Assembly: GCF_002351485.1 (NCBI RefSeq) | Contig: NZ_NWMW01000003.1 | Location: 186,001 to 250,000, forward strand | DNA length: 64,000 nt | Direction of reading: 5' to 3' | From: Sphingomonas spermidinifaciens | GTDB taxonomy: Bacteria; Pseudomonadota; Alphaproteobacteria; Sphingomonadales; Sphingomonadaceae | Shown here: in pieces, positions 54,454 to 62,578 of the stretch | Position numbering within the stretch: the stretch's first letter is position 1 | How the letters are laid out: each line of letters begins with the position of its first letter | The notes under the pieces: model-generated | What the model was told of the DNA's origin: nothing | Seen by the model: the letters and a program-made list of their open reading frames with translations, nothing else | Databases searched by the model: none | Position numbers and translations under genes: made by a program

Positions 54454-56498
54454 CGCACCGTTTCTGGTCGCACCATGCCCATGGCTTCGTCCGCGTCGCC
54501 GCCGCGACGCCGCCGGGTGTCGTCGCCGATCCGGCGGCGGCGACCGAGCATGCGGTCCGGTTGGCACACGAGGCCGATGCCGCGGCGGTGGATCTGGTCG
54601 TGTTCCCCGAACTCAACCTCAGCGGCTATGCGATCGACGACCTCCATATGCAGGATGCGCTGCTCGGAGGCGTCGAGGCGGGGATCGCGCGGATCGTCGA
54701 GGCGAGTGCGGCGATCCGGCCCGTGCTGCTGGTCGGCGCGCCGGTGCGACGCAATGGGCGGCTCTACAACTGCGCGATCGTCGTCGCGCGCGGCCGCATC
54801 CTGGGGGTGGTGCCAAAAAGCTACCTGCCCAACTATCGCGAATATTACGAGAAGCGCTGGTTCGCGCCCGGTGTCGGCCTGTCGGGTCTGGAGATCGCGC
54901 TTGCCGGACAGGTCGCGCCCTTCGGCCCCGACCTGATCTTCGCCGCCGCCGACCTGCCCGACTTCATCTTCCATGCAGAGATCTGCGAGGATTACTGGGC
55001 ACCGCTCCCTCCTTCGACCGCCGGGGCGATGGCGGGGGCCTTGATCCTCGCCAACCTGTCGGCCTCGAACATCGTCGTCGGCAAGGCGCGCGAGCGGATG
55101 CTGCTCTCGGCGGCGCATTCGGCGCGGACGATGAGCGCCTATGTCTATTCGGCGAGCGGGCCGGGCGAGAGCACCACTGACCTCGCCTGGGACGGTCAGG
55201 GGATGGTGCATGAGCTCGGCGAACTACTCACCATCTCCGACCGCTTCGATCTCGCCAGCGAGCTGGTGATCGCCGACGTCGATGCCGGCCGGTTGCGGCT
55301 CGAGCGCGCGCGGACGGGCACCTTCAACGACTGTGCGGCGGCGAACGGGCATCCCGAAACGCGCTTCCGCCGCATCGCCTTCTACCACCAGCCCGATTTC
55401 GCCGACGTGGGACTGAAGCGGATCGTGCGCCGCTATCCCTTCGTGCCCGACACCCCCGAGACGCTCGACGCCGACTGTTACGAGGCGTTCAACATCCAGG
55501 TCGAGGGGCTGCGCCAGCGCCTCGCCGCGACGGGGACGAAGCGGCTGGTGATCGGCGTGTCGGGCGGGCTCGATTCGACGCACGCGCTGCTCGTCGCCGC
55601 CAAGGCGTTCGACCGGCTCGGCTATCCGCGCGGCGATATCCTCGGCTTCACCATGCCGGGATTTGCGACTGGCGACACCACAAAGGCGAGCGCCTGGGGG
55701 CTGATGCGCGCGCTGGGCGTGACGGGCGAGGAGATCGACATCCGCCCCGCCGCCAACCAGCTGCTCAAGGACATGGGCCACCCCTTCGCCGCGGGCGAGC
55801 CGCAGTACGACGTGACGTTCGAGAATGTGCAGGCGGGGCTGCGCACCGACTATCTCTTCCGCCTCGCCAATCAGCGCGGGGGGATCGTGCTCGGCACCGG
55901 CGACCTGTCCGAGCTCGCGCTCGGCTGGTGTACCTACGGCGTCGGCGACCAGATGAGCCATTATGCCGTCAATGCCGGCGTGCCCAAGACGCTGATCCAG
56001 CACCTGATCCGCTGGACGATCGCGAGCGGGCAGTATGACGAGGGCACCGACCGGGTGCTGGAAGTGATCCTCGGTACCGAGATCAGTCCCGAGCTGGTCC
56101 CCGCCGACGAAAGCGGCGCGATGCAGTCGACCGAGGGGCGGATCGGCCCCTATGCGCTGCACGACTTCTTCCTGCACCATGTCGTGCGGCTGGGCCTGTC
56201 GCCGTCGAAGATCGCGTTCCTCGCCTGGCACGCATGGAACGATGCGGATGCCGGGCACTGGCCGGCGAACCTGCCCGAGGCGGCGCGGGGTGCTTACGAC
56301 CTCGCCACGATCGCCAAGTGGCTGGAGTCGTTCCTCGACCGCTTCTTCCGCACCAGCCAATTCAAGCGCTCGGCAATCCCCAACGGACCGAAGGTGGCCG
56401 CGGCGGGGGCGCTGTCACCCCGCGGCGACTGGCGCGCGCCGTCGGACGGGAATGCGCGGGTGTGGATCGAGGAATTGCGCGCGGGCTTGCCGGATTAA
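54450..56498 (+). CDS. nadE: Glutamine-dependent NAD+ synthetase
   Basis: Makes NAD from deamido-NAD, ATP and glutamine. The 682-residue protein has an N-terminal nitrilase-type glutaminase with Glu in VVFPELNLSG, Lys in PKSYLPNY and Cys in AEICEDYW (the Glu-Lys-Cys triad), and a C-terminal synthetase with GVSGGLDSTHALL near 370. TTG 54450 is supported by the strong GAGGAGG about seven bases before it and by the overlap with pncC. Confidence 0.96.
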   Translation: MTHRFWSHHAHGFVRVAAATPPGVVADPAAATEHAVRLAHEADAAAVDLVVFPELNLSGYAIDDLHMQDALLGGVEAGIARIVEASAAIRPVLLVGAPVRRNGRLYNCAIVVARGRILGVVPKSYLPNYREYYEKRWFAPGVGLSGLEIALAGQVAPFGPDLIFAAADLPDFIFHAEICEDYWAPLPPSTAGAMAGALILANLSASNIVVGKARERMLLSAAHSARTMSAYVYSASGPGESTTDLAWDGQGMVHELGELLTISDRFDLASELVIADVDAGRLRLERARTGTFNDCAAANGHPETRFRRIAFYHQPDFADVGLKRIVRRYPFVPDTPETLDADCYEAFNIQVEGLRQRLAATGTKRLVIGVSGGLDSTHALLVAAKAFDRLGYPRGDILGFTMPGFATGDTTKASAWGLMRALGVTGEEIDIRPAANQLLKDMGHPFAAGEPQYDVTFENVQAGLRTDYLFRLANQRGGIVLGTGDLSELALGWCTYGVGDQMSHYAVNAGVPKTLIQHLIRWTIASGQYDEGTDRVLEVILGTEISPELVPADESGAMQSTEGRIGPYALHDFFLHHVVRLGLSPSKIAFLAWHAWNDADAGHWPANLPEAARGAYDLATIAKWLESFLDRFFRTSQFKRSAIPNGPKVAAAGALSPRGDWRAPSDGNARVWIEELRAGLPD

Positions 56499-56549
56499 CC
56501 CTGACCACACCGTCACCTCGGCTCGGGGGGCGGGGTGACGTAGAGAGAG

Positions 56550-57215
56550 TCAGCGCAAATAATGCCGCTCGGCCGCCTCGGTGGCATTGACCGACAGCAC
56601 CTGGCGCGCTTCGCCCGGATTGCGCGGCTGGCCGCGCCGGTCGGCGCCCGCGTCGATCACGCGTTCGAGCAGCTCCTGCCCCTCGATCCAGCTGCCGATC
56701 CCGCTGGCGGCGTTGAGATGCCCCTGCGCGCCGGCATCGACGAAATGGCTGCCCCACTGCGCCGCCAGGCTGCGCGCCTTCTCGTTCTCGATCCACGGAT
56801 CGTCGGTCGAGGCGACGAGGATCGACGGGAACGGCAGGAGCTGGCGCGGCGATGGCTTGAACGCGGCGATGTCGGGGTGGACGTCGGGACGATCGACATC
56901 GGCGGGAGCCACCAGCAGCGCGCCGGCGACCGGCCAGCCATAGGGCTGCGGCGACAGCGTCGCCCACCATGCAACCGCCAGACAGCCAAGGCTGTGCGCC
57001 ACCAGCACCACCGGCGCGCGCGTCGTGCGGATCGCTTGGTCGAGCTTCGTCACCCAGGCGTTGCGATGCGGCTTGTTCCACATGCCGAGCTCGACCCGAT
57101 GCGTGTCGGGCAGCGAGTCTTCCCACAGGCTCTGCCAGTGACTGGGCCCCGAGTTGCCGAGGCCGGGCACCGTCAGCACGGCGGGCCGCGCTGCGGTTTC
57201 GGAGAAGATCGTCAT
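56550..57215 (-). CDS. RBBP9/YdeN-type serine hydrolase
   Basis: A 221-residue alpha/beta hydrolase of the small RBBP9 (DUF1749-like) group. It has VLTVPGLGNSGPSHWQSLWE at the front, the nucleophile elbow AHSLGCLA near 73-80 and an acid/His region in the last third (TDDPWIE and GHLNAASG). Substrate unknown, with esterase or thioesterase activity most likely. It is divergent from tlyA. Confidence 0.9.
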   Translation of the reverse strand: MTIFSETAARPAVLTVPGLGNSGPSHWQSLWEDSLPDTHRVELGMWNKPHRNAWVTKLDQAIRTTRAPVVLVAHSLGCLAVAWWATLSPQPYGWPVAGALLVAPADVDRPDVHPDIAAFKPSPRQLLPFPSILVASTDDPWIENEKARSLAAQWGSHFVDAGAQGHLNAASGIGSWIEGQELLERVIDAGADRRGQPRNPGEARQVLSVNATEAAERHYLR

Positions 57216-57236
57216 GGCCGTTCTCCTTGAAGTCAG

Positions 57237-57297
57237 GTGACGAGGCGGCGCCGCAAAGTCGCTCTAGGGTACGGCCGGCAGACCACCGCCTCGTCAC
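57237..57297. repeat. 12-bp-armed inverted repeat between hydrolase and tlyA genes
   Basis: GTGACGAGGCGG (57237-57248) and its exact complement CCGCCTCGTCAC (57286-57297) enclose 37 bases. It lies 22 bases upstream of the hydrolase start and about 90 before the tlyA start. The arms are long and perfect, so the region can fold as a large hairpin RNA or be a dyad binding site; no poly-T follows. It has no obvious match to known riboswitches. Confidence 0.6.
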
Positions 57298-57389
57298 CCC
57301 CGATTTAATTCCTACTTCTATGGTGTACAATGGCCATGCGGCTCGTCGCAGGGCTTTTGCGTCGGGCCGTTACCGGGTAGGCGCGGCCG

Positions 57390-58139
57390 ATGCCCAAGAA
57401 GCGCCTCGACCAGCTGATCGTCGATCGTGGCCTTGCCGAGAGCCGCACGCGTGCGCAGGCGCTGGTGATGGCGGGGCTCGTCTTCTCGGGCGAGCGAAAG
57501 CTCGACAAGCCGGGCACCGCCCTGCCCGAAGATGCCGCGATCGAGGTGCGCGGGCGCGATCATCCCTGGGTTTCGCGCGGGGGACTAAAGCTCGACCATG
57601 CGCTTACGCATTTCGGCATCGTGGTGACTGGCATGGTGGCAATCGACGTGGGATCGTCGACCGGTGGCTTCACCGACGTGTTGCTGACCCGCGGGGCGGC
57701 GCGCGTGTACGCCGTCGATTCGGGCACCAACCAACTCGCCTGGAAACTGCGCCAGGACGACCGCGTCGTCGTTCACGAACAGACGAGCGCGCGCATCCTC
57801 ACTGACGCGCACATTCCCGAGAGCGTCGATCTCGTCGTCTGCGACGCGAGCTTCATCGGCCTCGCCAAGGTGCTCGAACGCCCCCTTGCCTTTGTCTCCC
57901 CCGGCGGCCGCCTCGTCGCGCTGATCAAGCCGCAGTTCGAGGCGGGGCGCGAGGAGGTCGGCAAGGGCGGCGTCGTGCGCGATCCCGCCGTCCATGCCCG
58001 CGTCTGCGACGAGGTCGCCGGATGGCTGACCGGCATCGGCTGGACGGTCGAGGGGATCGTCGAAAGCCCGATCACCGGGCCCGAGGGCAATGTCGAGTTT
58101 CTGATTTCGGCACGCCGTGCCGGTCCTTCGCCCGATTGA
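57390..58139 (+). CDS. tlyA: TlyA-family rRNA 2'-O-methyltransferase
   Basis: SAM-dependent 2'-O-methyltransferase of 16S/23S rRNA. The 249 residues start with an S4 RNA-binding domain (about 3-65, RLDQLIVDRGLAESRTRAQ) followed by an FtsJ/RrmJ-type core with VAIDVGSSTGGFTDVLL (SAM site), DLVVCDASFIGL and a catalytic lysine in LIKPQFE. Start ATG 57390. Some relatives act as hemolysins, but the methyltransferase role is best supported. Confidence 0.93.
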   Translation: MPKKRLDQLIVDRGLAESRTRAQALVMAGLVFSGERKLDKPGTALPEDAAIEVRGRDHPWVSRGGLKLDHALTHFGIVVTGMVAIDVGSSTGGFTDVLLTRGAARVYAVDSGTNQLAWKLRQDDRVVVHEQTSARILTDAHIPESVDLVVCDASFIGLAKVLERPLAFVSPGGRLVALIKPQFEAGREEVGKGGVVRDPAVHARVCDEVAGWLTGIGWTVEGIVESPITGPEGNVEFLISARRAGPSPD

Positions 58140-58191
58140 TGGCGGCGGCACGCCCCGCTAGGGCACCGAGTCGGCTGACCTGAAGCAAGGG

Positions 58192-58818
58192 ATGGGAATG
58201 CGCGAGATCGCCTCGAAGGGACAACTCCGCTGGTCGTTCGCCAGGTGGTCGTTCGTGACGGTGCCGCTGGTCCTGTTCCTCGGATTTGCCGCGGGCGCGG
58301 TGGTGCCGTCGGGCGACGCAAATCCCTGGTACATGGCGCTGTCGAAGCCGAGCTGGCAGCCGCCGGGCGCCGCCTTTCCGATCGTCTGGTCGATCCTCTA
58401 CGCGCTGATGGGCTTTGCGCTCGCGATGATCCTCGATGCGCGCGGCGCCAAGGGACGCGGGATCGCGATCGCCCTGTTTGCGGCGCAGTTCGCAGTCAAT
58501 CTCAGCTGGTCGATCGTGTTCTTCGGAATGCATCTGGTGAGCGTCGCGGCGGTCCAGATCATCGTCATCCTCGCGCTCGCGATCGCGACCACCTTCGCCT
58601 TTGCGCGCGTGCGGCGGCAGGCGGCGTGGCTCTTGGTGCCCTATCTCGCCTGGCTCAGCTTCGCCTCGATCCTCGCCTTCGACATCGACCGGCGCAATCC
58701 CGAGGGCGAGACCCTTGTGCCGGCCGGCGCGACCACCCAGATTCAGCTTCGAACCGATTGGATATCCGACCCATGCAGACCGAAAACCGCCTGTTCGACG
58801 ACCTCGCCAAGATCCTGA
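58192..58818 (+). CDS. tspO: TspO/MBR-family membrane protein
   Basis: Five-helix membrane protein of the TspO family, binding porphyrins or heme and affecting oxidative stress response. The 208 residues show the family signature NPWYMALSKPSWQPPGAAFPIVW (in parts) and the WSIVFFG and LAWLSFASILAF stretches. The last 30 or so residues past DIDRRNP are not typical, and the final 46 bases lie inside the next gene. The family end would be near residue 170, so the tail may be an extension caused by a lost stop. Confidence 0.9.
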   Translation: MGMREIASKGQLRWSFARWSFVTVPLVLFLGFAAGAVVPSGDANPWYMALSKPSWQPPGAAFPIVWSILYALMGFALAMILDARGAKGRGIAIALFAAQFAVNLSWSIVFFGMHLVSVAAVQIIVILALAIATTFAFARVRRQAAWLLVPYLAWLSFASILAFDIDRRNPEGETLVPAGATTQIQLRTDWISDPCRPKTACSTTSPRS

Positions 58819-59039
58819 ATGGCGCCGCGGGCACGATCGCCGGCATGGGCCGCGAAGCGGAGTCGGCCGCGCGTGAACGCGCGCGTGAGTGGATCGGCGG
58901 TCTCGACTTCGTCTCGCGCGACGAATTCGAGGCCGTGAAGGCAATGGCGGCAGCGGCTCGCGACGAGAACGACGCGCTCAAGGCGCGGGTCGACGCGCTC
59001 GAAGCGAAGCTGGCGGGGGGTACCGCGCCAGCCGCTTAG
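58773..59039 (+). CDS. ubiK: UbiK-family accessory factor (BMFP protein)
   Basis: A small accessory factor for ubiquinone synthesis, trimerising through a coiled coil. The 88 residues begin MQTENRLFDDLAKILNGAA and have a long helical, charged second half (SRDEFEAVKAM, then DENDALKARVDALEAKL). ATG 58773 lies 46 bases inside the 3' end of tspO. ubiE and ubiB lie 50 kb away in the same window. Confidence 0.88.
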   Translation: MQTENRLFDDLAKILNGAAGTIAGMGREAESAARERAREWIGGLDFVSRDEFEAVKAMAAAARDENDALKARVDALEAKLAGGTAPAA

Positions 59040-59135
59040 TTCGGCCCCGAGTGGAACTTCGCCAGGCCGCACCCTCCTTGACGCTTTGCAAAGCTTCCTG
59101 CCCTAAGCGACACGTGTCTAGTGTTCGGGGAAGCA

Positions 59136-60137
59136 ATGGCGGTTCTGGTCAGCGGTGCGGCGGGGTTTATCGGAATGCATGTCGCCGATGCGCTACTCGC
59201 GCGCGGCGAACAGGTGATCGGCCTCGATAACCTCAACGCCTATTACGACCCGCGGCTCAAGACCGCCCGACTTCAGCATCTGGCGGACCGGCACGGCGAC
59301 GCCTTCACTTTCCTTCGCCTCGATTTCGCCGACGAGGCTGCGCTCGGCGCGGCGCTCGCCGGGGTCCAGTTCGACCGGATCGTACATCTCGGCGCACAGG
59401 CGGGCGTCCGCTATTCGCTCGAAAACCCGCATGCCTATGTTCGCTCGAACCTGGTCGGGCACGTGAACATGCTCGAGCTGGCCCGCGACCGCGGCGTTGC
59501 CCACCTCGTCTATGCCTCATCCTCTTCGGTTTACGGCGCCAATGCCAAGCTGCCGTTCGCGGTCGAGGACCGGGTCGATCATCCCGTCTCGCTCTATGCC
59601 GCGACCAAGCGCGCGGACGAGTTGATGAGCGAGACCTATGCCCATCTCTATCGCATCCCGCAGACCGGCCTGCGCTTCTTCACCGTCTATGGCCCATGGG
59701 GCCGGCCGGACATGGCGCCGTGGCTGTTCACCAGTGCCATCCTAGAGGAACGCCCAATCCAGGTTTTCAACGAAGGACGGATGCAGCGCGATTTCACCTA
59801 TATCGACGACATCGTTGCTGGGGTGATTGGGTGCCTCGACCGGCCGCCCGCCGACGACGGCGCGCGCAAGGCCGGTGGCAGCCACGCGCCGCACGTCCTC
59901 TACAATATCGGCAACAACCAGCCCGAACAGCTCGGCACCTTTATCGAGTTGATCGAGGCGGCATGCGGGAAGAAGGCAATTCGTGACAATCGGCCGATGC
60001 AGCCGGGTGACGTGCCGGCCACTTACGCCGACATCGACGCAATCGCGCGTGATAACGGCTTTGCGCCGAAGACCTCGCTGGCCGAAGGAATCACGCGGTT
60101 CGTCGATTGGTACCGGGCATATCACGCCCGGCTGTGA
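59136..60137 (+). CDS. NAD-dependent epimerase, UDP-glucuronate 4-epimerase-like
   Basis: A 333-residue short-chain dehydrogenase/epimerase making UDP-galacturonate from UDP-glucuronate or a related sugar. It has the Rossmann GAAGFIGMHV near 7-16, the LDNLNAYYDPRLK stretch characteristic of UDP-GlcA 4-epimerases, YASSSSVYG, and the catalytic YAATKRADE. ATG 59136 follows a CGGGGAA site. It could feed exopolysaccharide synthesis alongside wecB-wecC, which lie 8 kb upstream. Confidence 0.9.
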   Translation: MAVLVSGAAGFIGMHVADALLARGEQVIGLDNLNAYYDPRLKTARLQHLADRHGDAFTFLRLDFADEAALGAALAGVQFDRIVHLGAQAGVRYSLENPHAYVRSNLVGHVNMLELARDRGVAHLVYASSSSVYGANAKLPFAVEDRVDHPVSLYAATKRADELMSETYAHLYRIPQTGLRFFTVYGPWGRPDMAPWLFTSAILEERPIQVFNEGRMQRDFTYIDDIVAGVIGCLDRPPADDGARKAGGSHAPHVLYNIGNNQPEQLGTFIELIEAACGKKAIRDNRPMQPGDVPATYADIDAIARDNGFAPKTSLAEGITRFVDWYRAYHARL

Positions 60138-60149
60138 CGTCCGCGCGCG

Positions 60150-60770
60150 TCAGGGGCGCGGCGCGGCGTCCGCAGGATTGCCGCCCGGTGCCCCGCCGCC
60201 CTGCTGCATCATCTGCTGCTGCTGCATCTGGCGGACCATCGCCTCGGGCACGAAGTCAACCAGCTCGACATCGAAGATGAGGAGCGAGTTGGCGGGCAGC
60301 ACTTCCTGGCCCGTCCGCGGGTCGGTGCGCGCCTCGGCCCCGTAGGCGAGTTCGGGCTTGATCCAGAACCGGTACTTCGACCCCTTGGGCATCAGCTTCA
60401 CCGCCTCGCCAAAGCCGGGCACCACGCCCTTGGGGCTCATCGGGGTCGGCTGGCGGCTCTCGTCAAAGACGGTGCCGTCGCGCAGCGTTCCCTTGTAGTT
60501 CACAAGCACCAGGTCTTCGTCCGTCGGCTTGGCGGTGCCCGTCCCCTTCTCGAGCACGCGGTACTGAAGGCCGCTCGCCGTCTGCACAACGCCCGGCTGA
60601 CCCGCATTGTAGCTGAGGAACTGCGCGTTCGAGCCCCGATCGGCGATGACCGCTGCCGTTCCCTTCCAGGCAAGCGCAAAGCCGAGAAGAAGCGCCGCCG
60701 CGATCCCGATCCACAGCCAAACGAGATAGCCGCGCTTGACGGGGGCAATCGGAACTGCGGTAATCGACAT
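60150..60770 (-). CDS. FKBP-type peptidyl-prolyl isomerase, membrane anchored
   Basis: A 206-residue protein with an N-terminal transmembrane helix (about 14-37) and an FKBP domain: VLEKGTGTAKPTDEDLVLVNYKGTLRDGT (in parts), KGVVPGFGEAVKLMPKGSK and PANSLLIFDVELVDF. A Gln/Met-rich, Gly/Pro-rich tail (MQQQQMMQQGGG) ends the protein. Probably a periplasmic folding helper. The start at 60770 (MSITAVPIAP) is chosen over 60791. It lies next to rpsU on the minus strand. Confidence 0.92.
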   Translation of the reverse strand: MSITAVPIAPVKRGYLVWLWIGIAAALLLGFALAWKGTAAVIADRGSNAQFLSYNAGQPGVVQTASGLQYRVLEKGTGTAKPTDEDLVLVNYKGTLRDGTVFDESRQPTPMSPKGVVPGFGEAVKLMPKGSKYRFWIKPELAYGAEARTDPRTGQEVLPANSLLIFDVELVDFVPEAMVRQMQQQQMMQQGGGAPGGNPADAAPRP

Positions 60771-60795
60771 GAAACAGGGGCCTTTGCACAAGAGA

Positions 60796-60861
60796 AGGGC
60801 GGCGATTGCCGCCGCCCTGTCGCAACCTCATCGGCAAGCCGGCCGCATGCGACCGGCCGGC
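60796..60861 (-). terminator. Two hairpins following rpsU
   Basis: Past the rpsU stop on the minus strand lie an 8-bp perfect stem (GCCGGCCG at 60838-60845 with CGGCCGGC at 60854-60861) and a second one (AGGGCGGC at 60796-60803 with GCCGCCCT at 60811-60818). Neither has a clean T-run, so they may act as weak terminators or RNA-stabilising hairpins between rpsU and the FKBP gene. Confidence 0.4.
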
Positions 60862-60865
60862 GGAC

Positions 60866-61072
60866 TTACCGGGCGCCGTCGCGCTCCAGGCGCTTGCGCT
60901 CCAGCTTGCGGGCGCGGCGGACCGCGGCGGCGCGCTCACGCGCGCGCTTCTCGCTCGGCTTCTCGTAGTGGCGGCGCAGCTTCATCTCGCGATAGACGCC
61001 CTCACGCTGAAGCTTCTTCTTCAGCGCCCGAAGCGCCTGATCCACATTGTTGTCGCGAACGATGATTTGCAT
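60866..61072 (-). CDS. rpsU: 30S ribosomal protein S21
   Basis: Small basic ribosomal protein, 68 residues, starting [20 protein letters not shown] and ending in a run of Arg/Lys ([14 protein letters not shown]). The start at 61072 is the canonical S21 terminus; an upstream frame to 61111 adds nonconserved residues. It stands alone, with a 114-base upstream gap that should hold its promoter. Confidence 0.95.
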   Translation of the reverse strand: MQIIVRDNNVDQALRALKKKLQREGVYREMKLRRHYEKPSEKRARERAAAVRRARKLERKRLERDGAR

Positions 61073-61186
61073 AAAGCCGCCGAACTCCGGTCCAAATCGT
61101 GTAAATGACAAGGGTCGTCGAAGGAATGCCTCCGAACGTTGGCACCGCCTTACGCGTTGCGTGCCGCCGATACAAGCGCAATCACG

Positions 61187-62578
61187 TCAGCGTTCCCGCC
61201 CCGCAGTGCCCGACAGGTCGAGCACCGGTTCGAGCAGATAGTCGATCAGCCGCCGCTTGCCGACGCGAATGTCGCTGGTGGTGGCAAGGCCCGAGGTCAG
61301 CAGCACCTGCTGTCCGTCATGGGTCAGATGGCGCGAATCGAGCGCTATGCGGACGATGTAGAATGACCGCCCCTTGTCGTCGGCGACCGAGGTCTTGCTG
61401 ACCGACACGACCCTGCCCCGCGCCGAGCCGTAACGGGTAAAGGGATAGGCGTCGAACTTCACATCGGCGATGCTGCCCGCGCGGACCGCGGCAATATCGC
61501 GGTTGGGGAGCTGCGCCTCGATCAGCAAGGCGTCTTCCGGCACGACCACCATCAGCGGCTTGGCCGGTTCGACGACGCCGCCGACCGTATGCACGGCAAG
61601 CTGCTGGACCGTGCCGTTCTCGGGCGCGCGCAGGCGCGTGTGCGCCTCCATCTCCACCGCGCGCCGATGTTCCGCCTGGCGGACGGAGAGCTGGGTCCGT
61701 GCCTCCGCCAACGACGCGAGCGCCGATTGTCTGGCCCCTTCGCCGGTCTTGGCGAGCTGGCTGGCCGCGCGCGCGGTTTCCGCACGGGCTCGTGCCGCCT
61801 GCGCGGCGAGCGCGCGGGCGTTGCCCGCCTCGATCGCACGTTGCCGCTCCATCTCGACCAGCCGGAGCCGGGGGGCATAGCCGCGCTCGGTCAGTTTGCG
61901 GATCGCAGCGATCTGTTCGTCGAGCTTGGGCAGCGCCGCGGCGGAGGCGCGCTGTTGCGCGTTCGCGGCCGCCACGTCGGCGGAGGAGGCGGCGCGCGCG
62001 GCCTCGAACTCGGCGGTCTGCGCGCGAAGGGCCGCGAGGTCGGCCTCGACCAGTCGGCGCTGCGCGGCCGCATCCTCTGCCGCGACGCCGGCCGGTGCGC
62101 GAAACACCACCCGCCCGGTGGTCAGCGCGTCCACCACCGCCTGAGCGCGCGCATAGGCGAGCGCTGCGCCCTGCAGCTCGGCACGGCTCTGCGCCACCAC
62201 GGCCCGCGCCTGCGTCGGATCGAGCTCGATCAGCAGCTGGCCCTTCCGCACCGGATCGCCCTCTCGCACGAGCAGCCTGCGAATGATGCCGCCATCGGGC
62301 GCCTGCACCAGCTTGACGCTGCCCTGCGGCGATGTGCTGCCGGGCGCCGAAACCACGACGTCGACCCGGCCGAAAACCAGCCAAGCAAGCGTCGCGAGCA
62401 GCGCGGCGATCAGCAGCCAGGCCGTCACCCGCGCCGTGGGCGACACTGGCCGCTCGAGCACCTCGAGCGCGGCGGGCAGGAACTCGGGCTCGCGGATCAT
62501 GCGATACGCCCGCTCGCGCTCGCGTTCGGCCAACATGGCCGACCGGATCATCACGGCGCTGCGACTGATCGCGTTCAT
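61187..62578 (-). CDS. HlyD-family adaptor of a type I secretion system
   Basis: Periplasmic adaptor (membrane fusion protein) linking the ABC exporter to an outer-membrane channel. The 463 residues have a cytoplasmic N-terminus of about 50 residues, one transmembrane helix (about 51-70), a long helical hairpin (about 130-300) and beta-barrel parts with RRLLVREGDPVRKGQLL and RAPENGTVQQL. ATG 62578 overlaps the ABC transporter stop by four bases, so the two are translated together. Confidence 0.92.
   Translation of the reverse strand: MNAISRSAVMIRSAMLAERERERAYRMIREPEFLPAALEVLERPVSPTARVTAWLLIAALLATLAWLVFGRVDVVVSAPGSTSPQGSVKLVQAPDGGIIRRLLVREGDPVRKGQLLIELDPTQARAVVAQSRAELQGAALAYARAQAVVDALTTGRVVFRAPAGVAAEDAAAQRRLVEADLAALRAQTAEFEAARAASSADVAAANAQQRASAAALPKLDEQIAAIRKLTERGYAPRLRLVEMERQRAIEAGNARALAAQAARARAETARAASQLAKTGEGARQSALASLAEARTQLSVRQAEHRRAVEMEAHTRLRAPENGTVQQLAVHTVGGVVEPAKPLMVVVPEDALLIEAQLPNRDIAAVRAGSIADVKFDAYPFTRYGSARGRVVSVSKTSVADDKGRSFYIVRIALDSRHLTHDGQQVLLTSGLATTSDIRVGKRRLIDYLLEPVLDLSGTAGRER

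Noticed and set aside
59040..59135. Possible tRNA or sRNA before the epimerase gene
   Set aside because: No stem-loop structure of note was seen in the 96-base gap.
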